Below, in pieces: positions 1 to 10,771 of a DNA stretch of 64,000 nucleotides (the first letter of the stretch is position 1; every line of letters starts with the position of its first letter). Source of the stretch: Mantis religiosa (lineage: Eukaryota > Arthropoda > Insecta > Mantodea > Mantidae). The DNA is taken from contig CM060951.1 in assembly GCA_030765055.1 (NCBI GenBank), forward strand, positions 49,537,049-49,601,048. Reading direction: 5' to 3'. The notes under the pieces were generated by a model, which saw only the letters and a program-made list of their open reading frames with translations, had not been told where the DNA came from and ran no database searches. The translations under genes and the position numbers were made by a program.

Positions 1-2568
1 TGGATGGATGGATGGATGGATGGATGGATGGATGGATGGATGGATGGATGGATGGATGGATGGATGGATGGATGGATGGATGGATGGATGGATGGATGGA
101 TGGATGGATGGATGGATGGATGGATGGATGGATGGATGGATGGATGGATGGATGGATGGATGGATGGATGGATGGATGGATGGATGGATGGATGGATGGA
201 TGGATGGATGGATGGATGGATGGATGGATGGATGGATGGATGGATGGATGGATGGATGGATGGATGGATGGATGGATGGATGGATGGATGGATGGATGGA
301 TGGATGGATGGATGGATGGATGGATGGATGGATGGATGGATGGATGGATGGATGGATGGATGGATGGATGGATGGATGGATGGATGGATGGATGGATGGA
401 TGGATGGATGGATGGATGGATGGATGGATGGATGGATGGATGGATGGATGGATGGATGGATGGATGGATGGATGGATGGATGGATGGATGGATGGATGGA
501 TGGATGGATGGATGGATGGATGGATGGATGGATGGATGGATGGATGGATGGATGGATGGATGGATGGATGGATGGATGGATGGATGGATGGATGGATGGA
601 TGGATGGATGGATGGATGGATGGATGGATGGATGGATGGATGGATGGATGGATGGATGGATGGATGGATGGATGGATGGATGGATGGATGGATGGATGGA
701 TGGATGGATGGATGGATGGATGGATGGATGGATGGATGGATGGATGGATGGATGGATGGATGGATGGATGGATGGATGGATGGATGGATGGATGGATGGA
801 TGGATGGATGGATGGATGGATGGATGGATGGATGGATGGATGGATGGATGGATGGATGGATGGATGGATGGATGGATGGATGGATGGATGGATGGATGGA
901 TGGATGGATGGATGGATGGATGGATGGATGGATGGATGGATGGATGGATGGATGGATGGATGGATGGATGGATGGATGGATGGATGGATGGATGGATGGA
1001 TGGATGGATGGATGGATGGATGGATGGATGGATGGATGGATGGATGGATGGATGGATGGATGGATGGATGGATGGATGGATGGATGGATGGATGGATGGA
1101 TGGATGGATGGATGGATGGATGGATGGATGGATGGATGGATGGATGGATGGATGGATGGATGGATGGATGGATGGATGGATGGATGGATGGATGGATGGA
1201 TGGATGGATGGATGGATGGATGGATGGATGGATGGATGGATGGATGGATGGATGGATGGATGGATGGATGGATGGATGGATGGATGGATGGATGGATGGA
1301 TGGATGGATGGATGGATGGATGGATGGATGGATGGATGGATGGATGGATGGATGGATGGATGGATGGATGGATGGATGGATGGATGGATGGATGGATGGA
1401 TGGATGGATGGATGGATGGATGGATGGATGGATGGATGGATGGATGGATGGATGGATGGATGGATGGATGGATGGATGGATGGATGGATGGATGGATGGA
1501 TGGATGGATGGATGGATGGATGGATGGATGGATGGATGGATGGATGGATGGATGGATGGATGGATGGATGGATGGATGGATGGATGGATGGATGGATGGA
1601 TGGATGGATGGATGGATGGATGGATGGATGGATGGATGGATGGATGGATGGATGGATGGATGGATGGATGGATGGATGGATGGATGGATGGATGGATGGA
1701 TGGATGGATGGATGGATGGATGGATGGATGGATGGATGGATGGATGGATGGATGGATGGATGGATGGATGGATGGATGGATGGATGGATGGATGGATGGA
1801 TGGATGGATGGATGGATGGATGGATGGATGGATGGATGGATGGATGGATGGATGGATGGATGGATGGATGGATGGATGGATGGATGGATGGATGGATGGA
1901 TGGATGGATGGATGGATGGATGGATGGATGGATGGATGGATGGATGGATGGATGGATGGATGGATGGATGGATGGATGGATGGATGGATGGATGGATGGA
2001 TGGATGGATGGATGGATGGATGGATGGATGGATGGATGGATGGATGGATGGATGGATGGATGGATGGATGGATGGATGGATGGATGGATGGATGGATGGA
2101 TGGATGGATGGATGGATGGATGGATGGATGGATGGATGGATGGATGGATGGATGGATGGATGGATGGATGGATGGATGGATGGATGGATGGATGGATGGA
2201 TGGATGGATGGATGGATGGATGGATGGATGGATGGATGGATGGATGGATGGATGGATGGATGGATGGATGGATGGATGGATGGATGGATGGATGGATGGA
2301 TGGATGGATGGATGGATGGATGGATGGATGGATGGATGGATGGATGGATGGATGGATGGATGGATGGATGGATGGATGGATGGATGGATGGATGGATGGA
2401 TGGATGGATGGATGGATGGATGGATGGATGGATGGATGGATGGATGGATGGATGGATGGATGGATGGATGGATGGATGGATGGATGGATGGATGGATGGA
2501 TGGATGGATGGATGGATGGATGGATGGATGGATGGATGGATGGATGGATGGATGGATGGATGGATGGA
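1..2568. repeat. (TGGA)n tetranucleotide microsatellite, about 642 perfect units
   Basis: The unit TGGA repeats without any visible mismatch from the left window edge to 2568, so the true array may extend further left. It changes directly to TAAATAAAATC, which on the minus strand is the 3' terminus of the LINE at 2570 to about 9790. Open frames across it (Met-Asp-Gly-Trp repeats in all three forward frames) are a trivial result of a stop-free 4-nt unit and are not genes. Either the LINE inserted into or beside this array, or the array grew from a short TCCA tail at the LINE 3' end. Confidence 0.98.
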
Positions 2569-2569
2569 T

Positions 2570-4212
2570 AAATAAAATCTATAAATCTAATCCCGGTACC
2601 TAATTTCTTATACCGGGACATGATTTCCAAATTCTAATTTATTAACTACCACATAAATACAAAAATACAATTTAAACAATTATTTTTGAGATAATAAAAT
2701 AAAATAAAAAAAATTAAAAGAAAAAAAAGAAAAAATTTTAAACAAATACAAAAACTACCAATTTAAAAATTTACAATTTAACTAATAAAAATTTACTGGA
2801 ATCCAGTATACAAATAACTGGCAACCAGCTACAATTACAAAATAAGACTACAATATCGGAAACCGATATTTAATGTACTGGTAACCAGTACATTTAAAAC
2901 TTATAACTGATAAAAAACCTTCTTAAAAACTACAAAACATTTAACCAAAAACTTATATAAAAATAATTCATAAAATTTACATTACAGCAATCACAGGATT
3001 TACAAATTATTAACTCCAAATTCTTTAAACAAATTAAAATACATTATATCAATTTATACAAACAAACAAATCCAATTATTATTTTTAATTCTACAACAAT
3101 CAATATTTTTTTTCAAATCTACTTTATATCAAATAAAATATAAATTTCAAATTCAAAAATAACAATACAATTCAAACATATTAAACAAGCAATAATTATA
3201 CATTCAATAACTTTCATATATTTCAAAATTAAACCATTACAATAACCTTCAAACAACCAAACCAAACAATTCAATTTAATATATTTATTTCATCTATTTA
3301 TAATTTAATTTTTTTTACCTTATTAAGACAAAAATATCAAATTAACATTATACCAAAACACATTTCAACTATTAACTCTCCTAAATCTTCAACATAATTA
3401 TATCTATATAAATTCCTATTCTATCATTTCTCAAAACGCACTTTCTCAAAATTTAACAATCCTCATTTTACACCAAATTTAAATAAAATAACATCTCCAT
3501 AATTTATCAAATCAACTCCTTAAATCCATTTTTCCAAATATCCACTTCTTAAAATAATTCATTAAAATCCTCCTTCATCTTTCACTCAAATTATCCATAA
3601 TAATAATCCATAACTCAATTCACCAATATCCTTCACTACAAAACAACCATCCATAAAAAAAACTTTACTCATCCATTACTACACCACATTATTACTTACA
3701 ACACTTCTCTCATCATCTTACACCGGGGAAGGAAAATCCCTACCTAAACTAAACCACAAATAAACTTCATCATTCACTTTAAACACCACGGAGAGGGGCA
3801 AAGCCCCTCCCCCAAAAATATATACTATTAACACTACTCAAAATTATATTTAATTTGAGGGGAGGGGGTCCCTCCCCTAAAGATTTCACAGGATACTATA
3901 TTACACTGAAACACTAAAACACTTTCATTTCTGCGATCACCTCCTCATTATACAGATTGTTGGACATTACTGGATCAGTTGCACCAACAACCTTGAAGCG
4001 GGTACCTGATTCGCCGGCAGGAACTCTATGTGTCCTCCTCAGAACTGATAGACATGGAAGGGGAATTGCGCCACCCTCATCCTCTCTGCATCACCTTCGG
4101 ATTCTGCTACGGCTCTAGTTCTCCTGTTGCCCCAATCTCGTCGACCAAGGGAAACACAATATCCTCTTCTTCTACTATTTATATTTTGCTAATCATTAAT
4201 ATCCATACCTTC
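2570..4212 (-). other. 3' UTR of the R1-clade LINE, AT-rich with hairpins
   Basis: This is 1.64 kb of AT-rich sequence between the ORF2 stop and the (TCCA)n junction. It has no long ORF in the sense direction. Seven short inverted repeats stand out from the AT-rich background: five near the distal end (2591-2894) and two GC-rich ones near the ORF2 end (3790-3812 and 3858-3878). In LINEs the 3' UTR RNA is bound by the reverse transcriptase during target-primed reverse transcription. Assigning that role to these hairpins is inference. Confidence 0.75.
2591..2894 (-). other. Cluster of five hairpins in the LINE 3' UTR
   Basis: The perfect arms are TCCCGGTA/TACCGGGA (2591-2598 and 2611-2618), TACTGG/CCAGTA with loop AAT (2794-2808), CTGG/CCAG with loop CAA (2818-2828), AATATCGG/CCGATATT with loop AAA (2852-2870), and AATGTACTGG/CCAGTACATT with loop TAA (2872-2894). 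The last four share the form GG-NNN-CC around a 3-nt loop, read GG-TTN-CC (or GG-ATT-CC) in the LINE RNA sense. Two further hairpins with the same short-loop form, GGGGC-AAA-GCCCC and GGGGAGGG-GGT-CCCTCCCC, lie at 3790-3812 and 3858-3878. Confidence 0.8.
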
Positions 4213-7200
4213 TTAAATAATAATATTTTCTTCATTATGTGGATTAATACGTCTTTGGGATCTTCTTAATTCAATTGGTGGTTGAATTTCTTGAACAGGT
4301 ATACATTTGGGTAGAATTGATTTCCATGCTAATTCGCTGATGGTATTTGCTAATTTGGCCAAGATATTATATAATTCTGGGATTCTTATTATGTTCCATA
4401 AATTAAATCCTCTTAATTTATTTCGTTCTTCAGTAATTAGATGGTCATACTTAACGCATTCAAATAAAACATGTTCTGGATTATCTACTTTACTACATAT
4501 ATTACAAATGGAACTATTTAACTTCTTCACTTTATACCAATATGTACCATAAGGTCCATGTCCAGTCAAAAAATGAATTAGACCTTTTGTGGGTTTTACA
4601 TGTTTCAATTTCAAGCGTTCGATTATAAATGGAAAGAATTCATGAGTTCTTCTACCTTCATTTATACTATCCCATTCATTCTGCCAATCCTTCAACAGAT
4701 GTTTCTTGATATCTTGTCTGGTATTACACACCTTTCCAACTATACTATTTACTTTATCAAAATTATTTTTCTTGAGCCAGAACATTGCACCTCTCAATCT
4801 AATTAGAAGATCGATGGGCCATATTCCTGTCGTTACAAGGAGTGCTACTGTAGATGTCGTGCAAACAGCACCCGTATGGCGAAGCAGGATCTTCCTCTGT
4901 GTACTTCTTAATTTGTTTCTAATATTCAAATTATACAATTTTTGAGCCCAGGTTGCTGCGGCATATGTAACAATTGATCCAAAAATAGTATAATGATAGG
5001 TGATAATGTTATTTAAGGATATTTTATATTTTATATTGACAATTGTGGCTAATTTATTCATAACTTTTTCAGCCTTCATTCTAACATACTCTACATGATT
5101 TATAAAATTAAATTTTTCATCCAGCATAACACCTAGGTATTTTATTTCTCTACAACGTTTAATTTTTTCATTATTATACTTAATAATCGGATCTCGTTTT
5201 AATTTTCCTTTAAATAAAATATATGATGACTTTTGGGGAGCAATTTGCAGTTTAGTCTCATTACACCAGTTGGCTAATTTTGATGATATAAAATTTGCCT
5301 TAGTTTCTAGTTGTAATCTTGAGTCGCCTGCTATCAGAAAAATTACATCGTCCGCATATGCTATTATATTAACTACATTTTCATCATTTTCAAAATTTTC
5401 TAACAAGGTTTCCATCACAATGTCCCAAAACGTGGGGCCCAGAACAGATCCTTGTGGACAACCTTTACTGATACTTTTATAGATCTTCTGGTTGATGCCT
5501 TGAATATATACTTTCCTGTTATCACAATAACTCAAGAGTAATCTATATATGGGATATGGATAATTAAGCTTTCTTAGCCTTTCAAAGAAGAAAGGCCACC
5601 ATAGATTATCAAAGGCTCCTGAAATATCAACTGATAATCCAATTATATACTTGTTTGTACAGCGAGTCACGGAGTCCATGATATCAATGATAGCGTCCTC
5701 GGTAGATCTTCCTTTTCTAAAGCCACACTGCCTATTATTCATTCCTATCATAGTCCTATATTCTATTATCCTCTTATTAATTAGATGTTCAAAAATCTTG
5801 CCCATCGAGTTTAACAGGCAGATTGGTCTATATGACTTTGGTTTCATCGGATCTTTATCATAACCTTTCTTTAGGACAATAACCCTAGCCTCTTTCCAAC
5901 AATCTGGAAAATATCCTCTCCACAGACAATCGTTAAAAATGCTGGTAAGTTGTGGTATTAACGTATCATGGAGGGTCATTAAGACTTCATTCGGTATATT
6001 GTCCGGACCACAGGACTTCTTCTTCTTTAAATTTTTGAAGATTACTTTTACTTCTGATATATCAAAAGGATATGTTAAATTGAAGTTATTATAATCAAAT
6101 TTCATATTAAGTCGACATAATATGTTTTGGATATTATCCGAGGATATATTGTCATCGGGCAATAGAGTATCCAAAAGTAATTTCGTGGTTTCCTCCCAAT
6201 TTGAGGTCATACTACCATCATGTTTTTCTAAAGTATTCAAAATTTCAGGTTTCTTAATCTTGTCCATAATGATTTTATAAGGAATTCCCCAAGTGTTATT
6301 ATCTAAATGGGTTTCCACAAATGTGATCCAGGATTTTTGTCGAGTGTCTAACAACAATTGTTTAAATTTAAATTTGGCATTTCTATAGCGATTTAGGTTT
6401 GCTTGTCTATCTGATTCAATCACGGATCTTTGATAAATTTTTCTAAGTTTCCTAATTTTTCTCCTTGAAGTTTCCAAGGCATCATTCCAAATATTGTCTG
6501 AGAACTTCTTTACTCTCGAATGAGGTAATGATTGCTTAATAGCATAGTCAATATTATAAATTAGATTATTTAATTCAAAAACACCAAAACATCTATTTGA
6601 AGAATTAAAAATCTCCTTCACTTGGTTCCAATTAGCTTGGGAAAAATTTCTTCTTCCACTTTTATCTTGACAGGCAAATTGTGAATTAGTACTTATGGTA
6701 TAGTAAAAATAGATCATTCTATGATCGCTGGAAGTCATATCCTGTCCTACTTTCCATCCATAAATATTTTTTAAACTTTTACTACTGCAGAGTGTCAAAT
6801 CGATGTTAGATGAAGCCCCTTGACGATTTTCAAATGTTGGTGGATTATTACCTTGATTTACTACATGCAAATTTAATTCTGAAATAACATCTTCCATCTT
6901 CTCACCCCTTGCATCCCTATATTCATTATACCACCATAATGATTTCGCATTAGAATCCATAGTATGAATTATTTCATGATGCTGAAAATAATGTTGTATA
7001 CTCCTAACTCTATTTATATATGGCTCTATTTCTTCACTCCATTGAAAATAATAATTGGCTAAAATAAATTTACCATTCTCATGTGAGATTTCCACACAGT
7101 TGGTATGCGAATCGGAAAATTGTGTAATGTTCACGACTTGGAGATTGGAATTAACAATAACAATTGCAGCCATGGGTTTAATATCTCCAGTTATTACCCT

Positions 7201-7380
7201 AGCCATTGCAGGCAGATAAACTAATGTTCCATTTGCTGTATAGGGTTCTTGAATGCAAATAATATAGAGATTTAATTCCTTAATCAACTTTCTTATCTCT
7301 GCCATCACCAATTTGCTTCTTTGGGCATTAATTTGAGCAATTCTTAAATTTTTACAATAATTATAACAATCAGGATTCAT
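4213..7380 (-). CDS. LINE ORF2: APE-type endonuclease / reverse transcriptase, R1 clade
   Basis: The 1055-residue polyprotein nicks the target DNA and copies the LINE RNA by target-primed reverse transcription. The endonuclease domain occupies about residues 1-230: N18 in the INAQRS block, E45 in QEP, D142 and N144 in MDSNAKS, N192 and D194 in SNIDLTL, and D219-H220 in SSDHR. The RT covers about 450-760: GPDNIPNE, SYRPICLLN, QCGFRKGRST, first catalytic Asp D585 in SVDISGAFD, GCPQGSVLGP, and YADD at 675-678. A C-terminal CX2CX7HX4C finger (C959, C962, H970, C975) is typical of R1-clade proteins. The start ATG follows the middle ORF stop by 14 nt. No frameshift or stop is seen, and every catalytic residue I looked for is present. 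Family-level assignment is firm; exact lineage within the clade needs a phylogeny. Confidence 0.95.
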   Translation of the reverse strand: MNPDCYNYCKNLRIAQINAQRSKLVMAEIRKLIKELNLYIICIQEPYTANGTLVYLPAMARVITGDIKPMAAIVIVNSNLQVVNITQFSDSHTNCVEISHENGKFILANYYFQWSEEIEPYINRVRSIQHYFQHHEIIHTMDSNAKSLWWYNEYRDARGEKMEDVISELNLHVVNQGNNPPTFENRQGASSNIDLTLCSSKSLKNIYGWKVGQDMTSSDHRMIYFYYTISTNSQFACQDKSGRRNFSQANWNQVKEIFNSSNRCFGVFELNNLIYNIDYAIKQSLPHSRVKKFSDNIWNDALETSRRKIRKLRKIYQRSVIESDRQANLNRYRNAKFKFKQLLLDTRQKSWITFVETHLDNNTWGIPYKIIMDKIKKPEILNTLEKHDGSMTSNWEETTKLLLDTLLPDDNISSDNIQNILCRLNMKFDYNNFNLTYPFDISEVKVIFKNLKKKKSCGPDNIPNEVLMTLHDTLIPQLTSIFNDCLWRGYFPDCWKEARVIVLKKGYDKDPMKPKSYRPICLLNSMGKIFEHLINKRIIEYRTMIGMNNRQCGFRKGRSTEDAIIDIMDSVTRCTNKYIIGLSVDISGAFDNLWWPFFFERLRKLNYPYPIYRLLLSYCDNRKVYIQGINQKIYKSISKGCPQGSVLGPTFWDIVMETLLENFENDENVVNIIAYADDVIFLIAGDSRLQLETKANFISSKLANWCNETKLQIAPQKSSYILFKGKLKRDPIIKYNNEKIKRCREIKYLGVMLDEKFNFINHVEYVRMKAEKVMNKLATIVNIKYKISLNNIITYHYTIFGSIVTYAAATWAQKLYNLNIRNKLRSTQRKILLRHTGAVCTTSTVALLVTTGIWPIDLLIRLRGAMFWLKKNNFDKVNSIVGKVCNTRQDIKKHLLKDWQNEWDSINEGRRTHEFFPFIIERLKLKHVKPTKGLIHFLTGHGPYGTYWYKVKKLNSSICNICSKVDNPEHVLFECVKYDHLITEERNKLRGFNLWNIIRIPELYNILAKLANTISELAWKSILPKCIPVQEIQPPIELRRSQRRINPHNEENIII

Positions 7381-7394
7381 GGCAATGAACAGAT

Positions 7395-8642
7395 TTATTT
7401 AAATTGATTATATTTACTATGTGCTGCATACTGCCCTTCTGCTGATTGATAATATTCCTTAATCATATTTGTCATATTTTGTCCCACTAATCTGCTAGAG
7501 GATGAACTCTGATGTAGACTATTCGAACTTCCAGACTGTGCTGATGTTTTCAAAGATTTACTTTGCTTTTTAGTGTTGACTGTTTTGGATGAAAATTTAT
7601 TTTTATTATGGGATTCATAGGTAGCACCTTTAACAAGGGTTTTGAAAACATTGATACCATTCTTAGAGGGTTGGGATTTAGAGGAATTTGTTTTAAGGGA
7701 GAATTGTTTGCTTTTGAATGGAGTGCTGGTCCATGGATTTGACACTTTCGGGATAATAGGAGTGATGGATTTAGGAGCCCTGGATTGAATAATTTTAGAA
7801 TAAGTGGAACCATCATGTCTAATGTGAGCATAGCAATATGGCCAAGGCTGACTATGATCAATTATTATTTTACCATAACATTTAACAAAATGGCTTTAAA
7901 TTTCTTCGAGATCAAAGACTTCATTCCTTCTACTGAAGACTATATGTAACAGATCTAATAATTCCTCAGGATCTGTTGTGATATTATGAACCCTTAACTC
8001 CATTCTATCAATGGCATCAGGTAATGGAAAAACAATTGATTCCCCTTTCTCATGTAGTTTCCTTATCACATGTCGTAATGCTGCTAATAATATTTTTGTT
8101 TCCTCCAATCTACTAAGTTGCATTGCATTTTCAATGCCATTATAAAAATTTATGGGGAATTTTGATGATGTGTCTAATTTTATACCAACGTCGTGTTCGC
8201 TTTCTTCTATATCCATAATAGCTTCGTAATCAACGGGTATCTTGATTTGATTATTTAATTCCGATGCTAATATATCACATTTATTAAAGATTAATTTTGG
8301 TTTTTGAATAACTCCATCTACAAAGGATACAGTTTTTGATATCGCTTTGTCCATCTCTTCATTATAAAATTTTTTATTTATTTTACATTTAGGTGGTAAC
8401 TGTGGCTTGAATGGAAGATCACGAGAATTGTCTTGATGGTCGGAAAATGTATTGATATCCATTTGATCATAACTTTTAATAAAAGGAATGTCCGTTTGGA
8501 CTCCCTTATCATCCATATTACTTCTATTTAGTTGCGATAACTTGAGTTTATGTTCAATAACTCGTTTTAGATTTCTTCTAATTCTACTGGGAATATTCCT
8601 CTTAAGCTTCTTTTTAGCATTCATATTAAGTACTTGGTCCAT
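7395..8642 (-). CDS. LINE middle ORF, 415 codons broken by one in-frame TAA; function unknown
   Basis: The frame opens at the ATG overlapping the ORF1 stop (TAATG at 8644-8640), runs 248 codons to a TAA at 7898-7896, and continues in the same frame for 166 codons to the TAA at 7397-7395. Translating past the internal TAA gives protein-like sequence beginning SHFVKCYGKIIIDHSQ, with a Cys/His-containing stretch, followed by a Ser/Lys-rich basic tail. The first part starts with a basic segment (KKKLKRNIPSRIRRNLKR) and includes DDKGVQTDIPF. I recognise no domain. The TAA may be a recent nonsense mutation in one longer protein, or two separate products may exist. An ORF between gag and pol is not the standard two-ORF layout of R1-clade elements such as SART1, TRAS and R1. 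Confidence 0.75.
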
Positions 8643-8644
8643 TA
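8640..8644 (-). promoter_or_regulatory. TAATG stop-start overlap between LINE ORF1 and the middle ORF
   Basis: Read on the minus strand, the ORF1 stop TAA (8644-8642) shares its last A with the ATG (8642-8640) of the middle ORF. A UAAUG overlap drives translational coupling by termination-reinitiation in the Bombyx R1-clade element SART1. The same mechanism here is inference. In SART1 the coupled frame is ORF2, whereas here it is the middle ORF. Confidence 0.7.
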
Positions 8645-9688
8645 GTCATAATTAGTTCTATTAATTGTCCTCTCCCAGAATAGTTTATAAGTAGGACATT
8701 CGTTTCTTCCTCCACACTGTTTCTTCCTTAAACTACATGGAATACAAATTGCAGCTTGTTTAATTTTTGAACAATCCTTTCTATCATGATCTGATTCTCC
8801 ACAATGACCACAAACCTGTTGTCTAGTGCAATATTTGGCAACATGTCCAAAATCTTGACATTTTGCACACTTCGCTACAGATATAAAATCCTTGATATTC
8901 ACTGACTGAAAACCAATATATATTCGTCCTTTCTGTATCAAAAGCTTCCTGATTTGGGGCGAAACCTCTACAACGTGATTTACCGTTGCTCTATCCCTTT
9001 TTCCTGTTTTAAATTTAAAATTAAAACCATCTTCAAAATCTTTCTTATTTAACAAATCTTCAAAATTTTGCGTATAAACCTCGTATTTTAAATTCTCTTC
9101 TTTGGTGCTTGACAAAACATCATACATAATCATTAACGGGTTCCGTTTTCTGGGCTTTTCTATCTTGATATCCTGACCTTTCAAATTGTCACTTTCAATG
9201 ATCTTCCTTGTATCTTCCTCTGTCTCGGTCTCAATAATAACGGTATTCCTTCCCGCAGGCCGTAGCATGCGAATTTTAATCTTCTCTTGTGCGGGATTCA
9301 ATTTCGTAGTTATAAGTTTCTGTATATCCTTGGCATCTTTATTGGTGGTTGAAGATACAAAAACAGTATGTTTCTTCATACTCACTGTTTTCTGAAATTC
9401 GATGGTTTTGGTCGATGGCATAGATTGAGCAACAACATGAGCATAGGACAAGGGCACTGACTTCTCAGACGAAGATTTTTCATATAAATCCTTATACAAT
9501 TTAGCTTCTGTAATAGCTTTCTCCTTTTCCAATTTCAGAGAATCAAATTCCTTCTGAAAATTACCTAATAAAGCAAAAATGGCTTTCTTCTTATCCACTG
9601 TTATCTTTTCAGAGGCAATTATAGTACTTATATCAGAAAGATGAGCATGAAAACATGATCCAGATTTCTCTTTATCGCACTCCATCAT
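8642..9688 (-). CDS. LINE ORF1: gag-like RNA-binding protein with zinc knuckles
   Basis: This 348-residue protein would package LINE RNA into a ribonucleoprotein. Residues about 35-75 are rich in Lys, Glu and Leu and could form a coiled coil. The C-terminal third carries two CCHC knuckles, C274-C277-H282-C287 (CAKCQDFGHVAKYC) and C293-C296-H301-C306 (CGHCGESDHDRKDC). A third cysteine cluster follows (C315, C318, C325, C331). The arrangement of adjacent knuckles is typical of ORF1 in R1, Jockey and related LINE clades. The start gives MMEC; the second Met is an equally possible start. No internal stop is seen. It overlaps the middle ORF by one nucleotide. Confidence 0.92.
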   Translation of the reverse strand: MMECDKEKSGSCFHAHLSDISTIIASEKITVDKKKAIFALLGNFQKEFDSLKLEKEKAITEAKLYKDLYEKSSSEKSVPLSYAHVVAQSMPSTKTIEFQKTVSMKKHTVFVSSTTNKDAKDIQKLITTKLNPAQEKIKIRMLRPAGRNTVIIETETEEDTRKIIESDNLKGQDIKIEKPRKRNPLMIMYDVLSSTKEENLKYEVYTQNFEDLLNKKDFEDGFNFKFKTGKRDRATVNHVVEVSPQIRKLLIQKGRIYIGFQSVNIKDFISVAKCAKCQDFGHVAKYCTRQQVCGHCGESDHDRKDCSKIKQAAICIPCSLRKKQCGGRNECPTYKLFWERTINRTNYD

Positions 9689-10249
9689 TTCTTGCGATTT
9701 ATAGCTTTTTCTTTCAAGAACAGGAGACCTCCTTAAACTTCTTGATGGTGTAAAAACCTAACTTTCATTTTCTTTGCCAACATGATCTCTCCGAGACGTA
9801 TTGGCTTGCGCCACTTTATTTTATCCAATAAATAACAAATCTTTACCACAATTTCAGATAATTAAGTACAAATGTTGAAAATAGGACTAAAATCCGCAAA
9901 TCTATACTACTTTTCAAATTATCAGCGGGGTCCTTACTACTGTTCTCCAAATACTGCCACCTCCTCGGATATCCTAATAACCTAATACCAGCTCAAATAA
10001 AATTGCCGTTTTTGGCCAAATTTCCAAAAATTTCCACCAAAAAACTTCTGGAACCTTATTTTTTAAATATTTTTAACAATTTAGAACTATTTCTGGACAC
10101 TACTTCTTCGAACTAATCCCAAAATCACTCTCAGCACTATTCACTAACCTAGTTCCTGGCTGCTGCTCCCGAAGACATCCGTCCCGCTCGGTAGCCGGAG
10201 CAAGAAATGAGACTGGAAGACTGTGTACGTGTGCCAGAGGAGTTGTACG
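9689..10249. other. Probable LINE 5' leader followed by unassigned sequence
   Basis: There is no supportable coding region. The part next to ORF1 (to roughly 9790) probably belongs to the LINE 5' UTR. I cannot place the 5' junction because no target-site duplication or TGGA/TCCA repeat is visible here. Confidence 0.4.
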
Positions 10250-10407
10250 TAATTGCGAGCGTGGAGTGGACCTGTGACAGACGAACTGGTGGACGCTACG
10301 TAATTCTATGTAATCGGCAAGTGTTCCAACTGTAATTCGGTGGAAATAAAGAACATTTTGAGTTTTTTCAATTGCACATTTAATTATACGAATCCACAAA
10401 GTCACAA
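10250..10407 (+). repeat. Divergent gypsy-type LTR fragment (3' part)
   Basis: The segment ends GGAAATAAAGAACATT, a roughly 30-bp spacer, TACGAATCCACAAAG and TCACA. This matches the polyadenylation-signal region and terminus of the better LTR copies at 20348-20782 and 38440-38959. The following four bases are ACAT. The 5' part is diverged or missing. Confidence 0.6.
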
Positions 10408-10771
10408 CATTTTCAGAAATCTTCTTCATTTTAGATGGCTTTTCCATGACTGGATCGCTTACAGTCTACTATATTCCCCTTGTATCTACAAGAAAATTAA
10501 CAGTAAGATAATTTATAACACATTTATCTAGATTAACATAAAGTGATAAAGAAATGGGCGTTAGTAAGATTAATTCTTCTAAGAGTAGAGAACGTGATGT
10601 GAGTGGAGCAGAAGATTAATAGGCTTATTGAATTTTAAATGAAGAGATGGAATCGTTTATTACGGACCACTGCGTAAACAGAATTAAAGAAACCACGAAA
10701 ACGAGTCTTTCCAATTTTCGATGAAGTGTTAGCATCGTAATGTTCGGCTAAATACAATATTGACGAATTTC

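Larger units (their letters stand above)
2570..9790 (-). mobile_element. R1-clade non-LTR retrotransposon (LINE), nearly intact, three ORFs
   Basis: The order on the minus strand is a short 5' leader, ORF1 with zinc knuckles (9688-8642), a middle ORF with one in-frame TAA (8642-7395), ORF2 with endonuclease and reverse transcriptase (7380-4213), then a 1.6-kb AT-rich 3' UTR ending against (TCCA)n. R1-clade membership is inferred from ORF2: an N-terminal APE-type endonuclease, the RT block SGAFDNLWW, YADD, and a C-terminal CCHC motif. There is no poly(A) tail, as is usual in the R1 clade. The 3' boundary is sharp. The 5' boundary is uncertain: no TGGA/TCCA repeat flanks it within view, and 9700-10080 has no coding signal. 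The intact ORF1 and ORF2 suggest a young copy. Confidence 0.9.

Noticed and set aside
4..2603. Three 855-863 codon frames of Met-Asp-Gly-Trp repeats
   Set aside because: They are a trivial consequence of a stop-free 4-nt repeat and carry no coding signal.
4030..5863. Several 60-80 codon plus-strand frames
   Set aside because: Antisense shadows of the LINE ORF2.
7550..7861. Separate 103-codon frame on the minus strand
   Set aside because: It starts from TTG and overlaps the continuation of the middle ORF in another frame, which reads more like protein.
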